Of a stretch of 14,483 nt of DNA, positions 7,486 through 13,749 are shown piece after piece (within the stretch, counting starts at the first letter, position 1; each line of letters starts with the position of its first letter). Where the stretch lies: the NCBI GenBank assembly GCA_964644525.1, contig CAZXWC010000035.1:1-14483 (forward strand). Direction: 5' to 3'. This DNA comes from BM714 sp964644525 (GTDB taxonomy: Bacteria; Bacillota; Clostridia; Peptostreptococcales; BM714). Under the pieces are notes generated by a model that had not been told where the DNA came from, did not search any database, and saw only the letters and a list, made by a program, of their open reading frames with translations. The position numbers were made by a program, and so were the translations under genes.

Positions 7486-8845
7486 TGTTCTTGTTGCTGA
7501 AATAGGAAGTACTACTACAATTGTAAATGCTTTCAACGGAATTGTGAAAGGTGAAGCTGAATTTTTAGGGCAGGGGCAATCGAAAACTACTGCAGAAGAC
7601 GGGGATGTAGTTGAAGGTTTGAAAAAAGCGATTGAAGATCTTAAAAACAAGTTAAAAACCAATTCTTTGCAATACGATGAAATGTTTGCCACAAGCAGTG
7701 CTGCAGGTGGTCTGAGGATGTCTGTACATGGATTGGTTTACGACATGACGGTAAAGGCTGCCCGGGAAGCTGCTCTTGGAGCCGGTGCGAATTTGAAAAT
7801 GATAACGGCGGGAAAAATGCGAAAATCAGATATGAAAAAGTTGAAAGAGATAAATCCCAATATTATACTGATTGCAGGAGGGGTCGATTATGGAGAAAGG
7901 GATACGGCTATCCACAATGCAGATTTAATTTCAGGACTTGAATTGGGAATTCCAGTAATTTATGCAGGCAATATTGACAACAAAGAAGAAATAAGAGAAA
8001 TATTTAATAAAGGGGCAAAATCAACAAAGCTTTATTTAACTGAAAACGTATATCCCAGAATAGACGAGCTTAATGTGGAAGCTGCTAGAATAATAATTCA
8101 GGACGTGTTTGAGGAACATATAGTTAACGCGCCAGGGATGGAAAAAATCAAGACAATGGTTGATTCAAAAATTATTCCAACCCCGGGAGCGGTTATGGAG
8201 GCTTCAAAAATTCTTAAAGACGAGATCGGGGATTTACTTGCAATAGATGTTGGTGGAGCCACGACAGACATACATTCTGTTACTTGTGGAAGTGAGGACG
8301 TGAACAGAATTCTTTTAAGTCCCGAACCTGAGGCGAAAAGGACCGTAGAAGGTGATATGGGTGTTTATGTAAACATGGATAATATACTTGAAATGATTGG
8401 AGAAAGGGGATTGAAAGAAATTTTTGGAGCGGATATTGAAAAATTGACTTCAAATTACCGTTTCCTTCCGAAGAATAATAGAGAAATAAATTTTGTTGAA
8501 ATAATGGCTGAAAAAGCAATATCGGTTGCTCTTGATAGGCATTCCGGGAATTATAGAAATGTATATGGGACAAGTGGAAGGAGAAAATACGCTGAAGGGA
8601 AAGACCTTACCGCAGTAAAATTCATAATTGGCACAGGAGGAGCACTTACGCGACTACCAAATGGGAAAAAAGTTATAAGGAAAGTTTTAAGTCGCGATAT
8701 AAATGAAAAATTGAATCCGGGTAAAGATGTGGAAATCCTTATTGATGAAAAGTATATAATGGCTTCACTGGGAGTTTTATCAAAAAAATATCCTGATTTT
8801 GCAATCAAAATGCTAAAGAAAGTTTTATGTGATAAATTGCATTGA
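7475..8845 (+). CDS. MutL/GlmL-family ATPase, probable aminomutase reactivase
   Basis: This 456-residue protein belongs to the MutL/GlmL group, which has an actin/Hsp70-type ATPase fold and was first seen between glmS and glmE in glutamate mutase operons. It is not the DNA-repair MutL. Visible nucleotide-site motifs are VAEIGSTTTIVNAF (about residues 7-20, phosphate 1), LAIDVGGATTDIHSV (DVGGATTD at 258-265, phosphate 2) and IIGTGGALTRLPNG (about 384-397, adenosine site). Family members are thought to reactivate or load cobalamin on B12 mutases; assignment to OraSE is inferred from its position. ATG 7475 is preferred because GGGTG lies at 7461-7465. The alternative GTG 7463, four codons upstream, has no ribosome-binding site. 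It overlaps oraE and is the last gene before a terminator. Confidence 0.87.
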   Translation: MKIDVLVAEIGSTTTIVNAFNGIVKGEAEFLGQGQSKTTAEDGDVVEGLKKAIEDLKNKLKTNSLQYDEMFATSSAAGGLRMSVHGLVYDMTVKAAREAALGAGANLKMITAGKMRKSDMKKLKEINPNIILIAGGVDYGERDTAIHNADLISGLELGIPVIYAGNIDNKEEIREIFNKGAKSTKLYLTENVYPRIDELNVEAARIIIQDVFEEHIVNAPGMEKIKTMVDSKIIPTPGAVMEASKILKDEIGDLLAIDVGGATTDIHSVTCGSEDVNRILLSPEPEAKRTVEGDMGVYVNMDNILEMIGERGLKEIFGADIEKLTSNYRFLPKNNREINFVEIMAEKAISVALDRHSGNYRNVYGTSGRRKYAEGKDLTAVKFIIGTGGALTRLPNGKKVIRKVLSRDINEKLNPGKDVEILIDEKYIMASLGVLSKKYPDFAIKMLKKVLCDKLH

Positions 8846-8894
8846 ATCAAAATCATCACAAGTAACATAGAGCTTAACAAAAAGGTTATAATGA

Positions 8895-8923
8895 AAGGGA
8901 GGTCTTCGACCTCCCTTCGTTTT
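8895..8923 (+). terminator. Intrinsic terminator of the ornithine operon
   Basis: AAGGGAGGT (8895-8903) pairs perfectly with ACCTCCCTT (8909-8917) across CTTCG, which can add a C-G pair over a UUC triloop. The tail CGTTTTG is a short U-tract. It lies 49 bases after the ATPase stop and 45 bases before rarA. Confidence 0.85.
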
Positions 8924-8967
8924 GAGAAAAAAATGCAGGTTTTAAATATTTTGAAAAGGGTGATTTA

Positions 8968-10221
8968 ATGGAGCCGTTGGCAGTTAGAATAAGACCTGAA
9001 AAATTGGAAGAGATTGTCGGGCAAAAACACATTATAGGAAAAGGCAAGTTGATTGACAGCATAATGAAAAAAAAGAGACTGATGAATATGATTTTCTATG
9101 GACCTCCAGGGACGGGAAAAACAACTGTAGCCAATCTCCTTGCGGAAATAACCGACAGAAAATTTTATAAGTTGAATGCCACAAATGCAGGGGTGGGCGA
9201 TCTTAAGAAAGTAATTAACGAACTCGATACATTGCTTGCAATAAATGGAGCTGTACTTTATGTTGACGAGATTCAGCATTTTAACAGAAAACAACAGCAG
9301 CTTTTACTTGAGCACACAGAAAACGGAAAAATTATACTTATTGCTAGCACAACTGAGAATCCCTTTCAGTATGTATATAAAGCACTGCTAAGCCGTTCTA
9401 TGCTTTTTGAATTTCGTTCAATAAGCCCAGAGGATATGCTGGAAGGAATTGAGGCTTCAAAATTGCGCATCGAAGGTGAATCTGGAAAAAAATTAATATA
9501 TGATGAAAAATCTATTCTAGAAATGGCTAGGCATGCAAATGGCGACTATCGAAAAATGCTTAACTACATTGAAATAGGCCTATTACTGGAAAATGGGAAC
9601 AGGGTTCATTTTAAGGAAGATTTAGTCGAAAGGATATTGCAAAAAAAAGTCTTCACTTATGACAAGACGGGAGACGAATACTATGACATAATAAGCGCTT
9701 TTCAGAAATCCATAAGGGGAAGCGACCCGGACGCAGCTGTTCATTATCTTGCAAGGCTTGTTGAGGCCGGGGACATCAAGCCAATATGCAGGCGATTGCT
9801 TGTAATGGCGGCTGAGGATATTGGACTGGCTTATCCAAACGCAATCAATATAGTTAAGTCATGCGTTGATTCAGCACTGTTTGTAGGACTTCCGGAAGCG
9901 AGGATAATTTTATCTGAAGCGACAATTCTGCTTGCTTTAATGCCAAAATCCAATTCAGCGCTGATTGCTGTTGATAATGCTTTGGGAGATGTTGAAAAGG
10001 GAGTAATAGGTCAAATTCCAAATCATTTAAGGGACAGCCATTTTACAGGAGCAAAGAGGCTAAAGCGCGGAAAGGGATATAAATATCCACACAGCTATGA
10101 CAATCACTATGTAAAACAGCAATATATGCCGGATTTGCTGAAGGATAAAAAATATTACAATTCCTCACAAACAGGCCAGGAATCAAAATTCACGGAGTAT
10201 AATGAAAAGCTGAAAAAATAA
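8968..10221 (+). CDS. rarA: Replication-associated recombination protein RarA (MgsA, AAA+ ATPase)
   Basis: This 417-residue clamp-loader-like AAA+ ATPase acts at stalled replication forks and single-strand-binding-protein-coated DNA. The N-terminus has the family's RPEKLEEIVGQKHIIG. Walker A is GPPGTGKTT (45-53) and Walker B is VLYVDEIQHF with D100/E101. IASTTENP is the sensor-1 region. The C-terminal helical tetramerisation part includes GSDPDAAVHYLARLVEAGD and AAEDIGLAYP, diagnostic of RarA. The ATG is preceded by AAAGGGTGATTT. It stands alone between the ornithine-operon terminator and the iscR promoter. The order rarA, then an Rrf2 regulator, then a cysteine desulfurase, then mnmA matches the known yrvN-cymR-yrvO-trmU order of Bacillus subtilis. 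No convincing promoter of its own was found. Confidence 0.96.
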   Translation: MEPLAVRIRPEKLEEIVGQKHIIGKGKLIDSIMKKKRLMNMIFYGPPGTGKTTVANLLAEITDRKFYKLNATNAGVGDLKKVINELDTLLAINGAVLYVDEIQHFNRKQQQLLLEHTENGKIILIASTTENPFQYVYKALLSRSMLFEFRSISPEDMLEGIEASKLRIEGESGKKLIYDEKSILEMARHANGDYRKMLNYIEIGLLLENGNRVHFKEDLVERILQKKVFTYDKTGDEYYDIISAFQKSIRGSDPDAAVHYLARLVEAGDIKPICRRLLVMAAEDIGLAYPNAINIVKSCVDSALFVGLPEARIILSEATILLALMPKSNSALIAVDNALGDVEKGVIGQIPNHLRDSHFTGAKRLKRGKGYKYPHSYDNHYVKQQYMPDLLKDKKYYNSSQTGQESKFTEYNEKLKK

Positions 10222-10223
10222 AG

Positions 10224-10252
10224 TTGACAAATTTACTAGGGTATTATATAAT
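10224..10252 (+). promoter_or_regulatory. Consensus sigma-A promoter of the isc operon
   Basis: TTGACA (10224-10229), a 17-base spacer and TATAAT (10247-10252) match the sigma-A consensus perfectly. The predicted transcript start is near 10259. The -35 begins 2 bases after the rarA stop codon. The region 10219-10244 also resembles the type-1 IscR operator known from Proteobacteria, so the promoter may be autorepressed by IscR. Confidence 0.85.
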
Positions 10253-10291
10253 CTCCTTGAATCCCGAGCAATAAACTATGGATTCAAGGAG
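10253..10291 (+). repeat. Perfect 12-bp inverted repeat spanning the iscR transcript start and ribosome-binding site
   Basis: CTCCTTGAATCC (10253-10264) and GGATTCAAGGAG (10280-10291) are exact inverted copies separated by 15 bases. The right arm contains the iscR Shine-Dalgarno AAGGAG (10286-10291), and the left arm contains its complement CTCCTT. There is no U-tract, so it is not a terminator. It may be a DNA operator or an RNA hairpin that hides the ribosome-binding site in transcripts entering from rarA. Confidence 0.85.
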
Positions 10292-10299
10292 ATGATTTA

Positions 10300-10758
10300 T
10301 TGAAGCTTTCAACTAAGGGAAGGTATGGATTGAGGGCAATGTTTTATCTGGCTCTAAAATATGGCAAAGGGCCCGTTCCTTTAAGTGAGATAAGCGATGA
10401 ACAGGGAATTTCGATAAGTTATTTGGAGCAGCTTTTTTCATCACTTAGAAAAAAGGGTTTGGTAGTTAGCATAAGAGGCGCTAACGGCGGATACAAACTC
10501 TCAAGATCACCAGAAGACACAATAGTAGGAGACATTCTAAGGGCTCTTGAAGGAACGTTGGCACCCACGGATTGCGTAGTTGACGGTGAAGAGGAAAAGT
10601 ATTCTTATAATGACCATTGTGTCACGCAGCATGTATGGAGAAAAATCAGGGACAGCATTACCCGGGTAGTAGATTCCATTACATTGAATGATATGATAAA
10701 TGATTACAACCAAATGAACAATTGCAGCAGTTGCATGATTGAAAATAAATTAAAATAA
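10300..10758 (+). CDS. iscR: Rrf2-family transcriptional regulator, IscR-like
   Basis: The 152-residue product has the Rrf2 winged-helix N-terminus: STKGRYGLRAMFYLA, then the recognition helix in ISISYLEQLFSSLRKKGLV, then the wing SIRGANGGYKLSR. The dimerisation helix and possible cluster loop follow. E. coli IscR binds [2Fe-2S] through C92, C98, C104 and H107. Here C92, C107 and H111 are present, the middle cysteine is missing, and an extra CSSC pair (C142, C145) lies near the C-terminus. It probably senses Fe-S status or cysteine and controls the downstream iscSU genes; a CymR-like role is the alternative. The start is TTG at 10300, with AAGGAG 8 bases upstream. An ATG at 10292 is out of frame and stops after two further codons. 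The stop overlaps the first in-frame ATG before iscS. Confidence 0.9.
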   Translation: MKLSTKGRYGLRAMFYLALKYGKGPVPLSEISDEQGISISYLEQLFSSLRKKGLVVSIRGANGGYKLSRSPEDTIVGDILRALEGTLAPTDCVVDGEEEKYSYNDHCVTQHVWRKIRDSITRVVDSITLNDMINDYNQMNNCSSCMIENKLK

Positions 10759-10772
10759 TGGGGGATGATGTT

Positions 10773-11930
10773 TTGAAAAAGAATGTATATTTGGATTATT
10801 CTGCTACAACGCCTGTAAAAAAGGAAGTTTTTGAAGCGATGGTGCCTTTCTATACCGAGAACTTTGGCAATCCTTCAAGTATTTACAGATATGGAAGAGA
10901 AGCAAAAGCAGTTGTCGACAAATCTCGTGAAATAATTGCTGAAACCATCAATGCTTCAAACAATGAAATATATTTTTGCGCAGGTGGTTCAGAGGCTGAC
11001 AACTGGGCCTTGAAGGGAGTAGCTGAAGCAAACGCAAAAAAAGGAAAACATATAATAACAAGCAAGATAGAGCACCATGCTGTTCTTCACAGTTGCGAAT
11101 ATCTTGAAACAAGAGGATTTGAAGTAACCTATCTTGATGTTGACGAATATGGAATGGTGGACTTGGAAAATCTAAAGAATGAAATCAGAAAGGATACAAT
11201 ATTACTTTCCATAATGTATGTTAACAATGAAGTCGGAACTGTTCAAGAGATAGCTGAAATAGGCAAAATCGCAAAAGAAAACAATATTTATTTTCATACC
11301 GATGCAGTTCAGTCATACGGGCATATAAAAATGGATGTAGAGAAATTGGGAGTTGACCTAATGACTCTTTCGTCACATAAAATTTACGGGCCGAAGGGTA
11401 TTGGAGCTCTCTATATAAGAAAAGGTACAAAAATCAATCAACTCATGCATGGAGGAGCTCAAGAAAGAAGCATGCGTGCCGGAACTGAAAACCTTGCGGC
11501 GATTGTAGGCTTCGGTAAAGCCGCCTCAATAGCTGATGAAATATTGGATGAACACAGAAGCAGGCTGATTGCTTTGAGAGACAAGATGATAAGTGATATT
11601 TCAAGCAGGATAGAACATGTGAAATTAAATGGTCATCCAACAAAAAGACATCCCGGCAATGTAAATTTCTGCTTTGAATTTATAGAGGGTGAATCGCTCT
11701 TGCTCCTTTTGGACAATCAGGGAATTGCAGCTTCAAGCGGTTCTGCATGCACGTCAGGTTCTTTGGATCCATCCCATGTACTAATGGCATTAGGTTTACC
11801 ACATGAAATAGCTCATGGATCACTGAGATTGACTGTCGGAGATTTCACAACCGAAGAAGATATAGATTATACGGTTGAAAAATTGGTTGGAATTGTTGAG
11901 AAGCTGAGAGAAATATCTCCGCTTCACTAG
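10773..11930 (+). CDS. iscS: Cysteine desulfurase (IscS/NifS)
   Basis: This PLP enzyme takes sulfur from cysteine, leaving alanine, and passes persulfide to IscU for Fe-S clusters and to MnmA for tRNA thiolation. The N-terminus is KKNVYLDYSATTPV. The PLP lysine lies in LSSHKIYGPKG (K203 from the chosen start). The catalytic cysteine is C326, in SSGSACTSGSLDPSHVL, a mobile-loop sequence of the IscS/NifS class. Length is 385 residues from TTG 10773, which has GGGGGAT 8 bases upstream and gives the family's usual N-terminus. ATG 10758 adds five residues and overlaps the iscR stop (TAATG), but has no ribosome-binding site; it could still be used through coupling. The iscU start lies 21 bases after the stop. 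Confidence 0.95.
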   Translation: MKKNVYLDYSATTPVKKEVFEAMVPFYTENFGNPSSIYRYGREAKAVVDKSREIIAETINASNNEIYFCAGGSEADNWALKGVAEANAKKGKHIITSKIEHHAVLHSCEYLETRGFEVTYLDVDEYGMVDLENLKNEIRKDTILLSIMYVNNEVGTVQEIAEIGKIAKENNIYFHTDAVQSYGHIKMDVEKLGVDLMTLSSHKIYGPKGIGALYIRKGTKINQLMHGGAQERSMRAGTENLAAIVGFGKAASIADEILDEHRSRLIALRDKMISDISSRIEHVKLNGHPTKRHPGNVNFCFEFIEGESLLLLLDNQGIAASSGSACTSGSLDPSHVLMALGLPHEIAHGSLRLTVGDFTTEEDIDYTVEKLVGIVEKLREISPLH

Positions 11931-11951
11931 AAAAGGAATGAGGGGGTAAAT

Positions 11952-12368
11952 ATGTATTCAGAAAAAGTAATGGATCACTTTATGAATCCAAGGAATGTGG
12001 GAGAAATTGAAAATGCAGATGGTGTTGGAGAGGTTGGAAATCCACAATGCGGCGATATAATGAAAATTTTTCTTAAAATAGAAGATGAAATAATCGTGGA
12101 TGTAAAATTCAAGACATTCGGTTGTGGATCGGCGATAGCTTCGTCAAGCATGGCAACAGAGTTAATAAAGGGGAAATCGATTGACGAAGTGGTAAGCCTT
12201 ACAAATAGAGCAGTTGTGGAAGCTCTGGACGGTTTGCCGCCGAAAAAAATTCATTGCTCAGTATTGGCTGAAGACGCAATAAAGCTTGCATTGATGGATT
12301 ATGCAAAAAAGAATAATCTAAAAATAAAAGGGCTTGAAAATTTCAAAGTGCGAGAACATGAACATTAA
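11952..12368 (+). CDS. iscU: Fe-S cluster assembly scaffold IscU (NifU N-terminal type)
   Basis: This 138-residue scaffold builds [2Fe-2S] clusters with sulfur from IscS. The three cluster cysteines are C33 (in NPQCGD, followed by D35), C58 (in TFGCGSAIASSS) and C102 (in KIHCSVLAEDA). There is no SufU-type insertion, so it is IscU-like rather than SufU. The chaperone-recognition motif LPPVK of E. coli IscU reads LPPKK here, and no hscA or hscB is nearby. The ATG follows GAGGGGG, a strong ribosome-binding site. The gene lies 21 bases after iscS, and its 3' end overlaps the likely mnmA start by 11 bases. Confidence 0.95.
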   Translation: MYSEKVMDHFMNPRNVGEIENADGVGEVGNPQCGDIMKIFLKIEDEIIVDVKFKTFGCGSAIASSSMATELIKGKSIDEVVSLTNRAVVEALDGLPPKKIHCSVLAEDAIKLALMDYAKKNNLKIKGLENFKVREHEH

Positions 12369-13461
12369 TATGGCTGTGAAAGCGCATAAAAACAAGGTAG
12401 TAATTGGAATGAGCGGAGGAGTCGACAGCTCAGTTGTCGCTCATATATTAAAAGAAAAAGGTTTTGATGTGACAGGAGTTTATCTAAACCTTTGGGAATC
12501 GATAGACGGTGGAAGATTCAAACATTCGGCAAAAAAGAATGAAGAAGATGCAAAGGACGTATGTGAAAAATTGGGTATAGATTTTATTTCGAAAAATCAT
12601 GAGGAATCCTTCAAAATTGAAGTAGTGGAATATTTCATGAAGGAATATCTCGAGGGAAGAACACCCAATCCATGCGTGCAATGCAATAAAACAATCAAAT
12701 TCAAATATTTGATGGAAGCAGCTGAGGAAATCGGAGCCTATTATATGGCTACGGGTCATTATGTAAAGGTTGCAAAAGATGAAGTCAGCGGCAGATATTA
12801 TGTGAAGAGGACTAAAAACGATAAGGACCAAAGTTATATGTTTTATACATTGCCACAGGAGTATATTTCAAGGCTTATTATGCCTTTGGGAGACATAAAG
12901 GATAAAATAAATGTAAGAAAAACAGCAATGCAACTTAAATTGAATATTGCCGATAAAAAAGACAGCCAAGAGATATGTTTCATACAGGATAATGATTATG
13001 GGGGTTTTTTGGAGAGGAATATAAATGATGAAATAAAACCGGGAAAATTTGTCGACAAAAGCGGGAATATACTGGGTAGTCACAAGGGCATTCCATTCTA
13101 CACCGTAGGGCAAAGAAAAGGACTTGGAATAGCATTGGGAAGGCCAATGTATGTTAAAGAAATAAATGTTTACAATAACAATATTATGTTAACCGATGAT
13201 TCTTCCTTATATACAAGGAAATTGACTGCGGAAAAAGTTAACAGCGTTAAATATAAGCAGATACCTGAAGACAGGGTATTTGACATAAAGACCAGGTATA
13301 CTGCAAAAGCGGCTAAAGGGAATGTGAAAAACTTGAAAAACGGTAAAATTTTAATAGAATTCGTTGAATCGCAAAGAGCGGTTACCCCGGGACAATCGGT
13401 TGTGATTTATGAAGGAGAAGATTTAATAGGCGGAGGCATTATAACAAAAACTGATGGTTGA
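12358..13461 (+). CDS. mnmA: tRNA-specific 2-thiouridylase MnmA
   Basis: MnmA activates U34 of Lys, Glu and Gln tRNAs with ATP and inserts sulfur to give 2-thiouridine. Numbering is from ATG 12358 (367 residues). The ATP PP-loop is SGGVDSS (residues 19-25). The nucleophile cysteine is C106, in NPCVQCNKTIKF, and the persulfide cysteine is C207, in SQEICFI; these correspond to C102 and C199 of E. coli. GMSGGVDSS and GHYVKV are also typical. Start choices in frame are TTG 12334, ATG 12358 and ATG 12370. None has a strong ribosome-binding site, so translation is probably coupled to iscU. Being next to iscS fits direct sulfur transfer in an organism without a visible Tus relay. Confidence 0.95.
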   Translation: MNINMAVKAHKNKVVIGMSGGVDSSVVAHILKEKGFDVTGVYLNLWESIDGGRFKHSAKKNEEDAKDVCEKLGIDFISKNHEESFKIEVVEYFMKEYLEGRTPNPCVQCNKTIKFKYLMEAAEEIGAYYMATGHYVKVAKDEVSGRYYVKRTKNDKDQSYMFYTLPQEYISRLIMPLGDIKDKINVRKTAMQLKLNIADKKDSQEICFIQDNDYGGFLERNINDEIKPGKFVDKSGNILGSHKGIPFYTVGQRKGLGIALGRPMYVKEINVYNNNIMLTDDSSLYTRKLTAEKVNSVKYKQIPEDRVFDIKTRYTAKAAKGNVKNLKNGKILIEFVESQRAVTPGQSVVIYEGEDLIGGGIITKTDG

Positions 13462-13463
13462 TA

Positions 13464-13492
13464 TTGACATTGAACAGGTATTTTAATATAAT
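13464..13492 (+). promoter_or_regulatory. Consensus sigma-A promoter of alaS
   Basis: TTGACA (13464-13469), a 17-base spacer and TATAAT (13487-13492) match the consensus perfectly, just after the mnmA stop codon. The predicted transcript start is near 13499, immediately before the T-box leader. Confidence 0.88.
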
Positions 13493-13498
13493 CACAGT

Positions 13499-13734
13499 GA
13501 TTGTTAACGCTATGATGAAGAGTAGTAATCGGATAATTCTTCTATAGAGAGGGGCTGAAAGCTGGAAGGCCTTGAAGTAACCCGGTGAAGCAGCTTCTGA
13601 GCACCTTTTTTGAAGGCGAGTAGAAAAAGGCGACTGATGTCCGATAAAACATTAAAAGTGATTGCTGCGGCAATAACTAGGGTGGTACCGCGAGTGCTCT
13701 CGTCCCTAATAAGGATGAGGGCACTTTTTATTTT
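13499..13734 (+). promoter_or_regulatory. Alanine T-box riboswitch leader
   Basis: The conserved T-box AGGGTGGTACCGCG lies at 13679-13692. Its UGGU can pair with the ACCA end of uncharged tRNA-Ala. In Stem I, GAAG (13517-13520) pairs with CTTC (13594-13597) and TCGG (13529-13532) with CCGG (13582-13585). This leaves a specifier loop with AGTA on the left and GAA-GCA-G on the right, so the specifier is GCA (13590-13592), an alanine codon. A second hairpin (CCTTTTT with AAAAAGG, about 13603-13630) follows. The antiterminator (AGGG and CGAG of 13679-13694 with CTCGTCCCT, 13699-13707) excludes the terminator. It should raise alaS expression when tRNA-Ala is uncharged. Confidence 0.95.
13694..13734 (+). 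terminator. T-box-controlled terminator before alaS
   Basis: GTGCTCTCGTCC (13694-13705) pairs with GGATGAGGGCAC (13713-13724), 12 bp including two G-U pairs, with a 7-base loop, followed by TTTTTATTTT. Its left arm is shared with the antiterminator. Confidence 0.93.
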
Positions 13735-13749
13735 ACGGAGGTGTAAATA

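Noticed and set aside
7000..7692. Long open frame on the minus strand (230 codons) opposite oraE and the MutL-like gene
   Set aside because: It lies wholly antisense to two clear protein genes with conserved motifs, has no ribosome-binding site I can see, and its translation resembles no family I know.
7475..8845. DNA mismatch repair MutL
   Set aside because: The name is shared only by history. The sequence has actin/Hsp70-type phosphate and adenosine motifs and none of the GHKL ATPase motifs of repair MutL.
8864..8892. Possible rarA promoter with a perfect TATAAT at 8887-8892
   Set aside because: No acceptable -35 lies 16-19 bases upstream, and transcription would begin inside the terminator hairpin. 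I could not support it as a promoter.
8922..8948. Second possible rarA promoter, TTGAGA with TAAATA
   Set aside because: The spacer is only 15 bases, both boxes are weak, and the -35 sits in the terminator tail.
10253..10291. iscR inverted repeat as a rarA terminator
   Set aside because: The right arm is followed by GATGATTTAT rather than a U-tract, and the repeat overlaps a consensus promoter start and the ribosome-binding site.
13593..13595. GCT as the T-box specifier instead of GCA
   Set aside because: GCT is also alanine and is adjacent, but its last two bases are needed for the CTTC arm of Stem I, while GCA follows GAA inside the loop.
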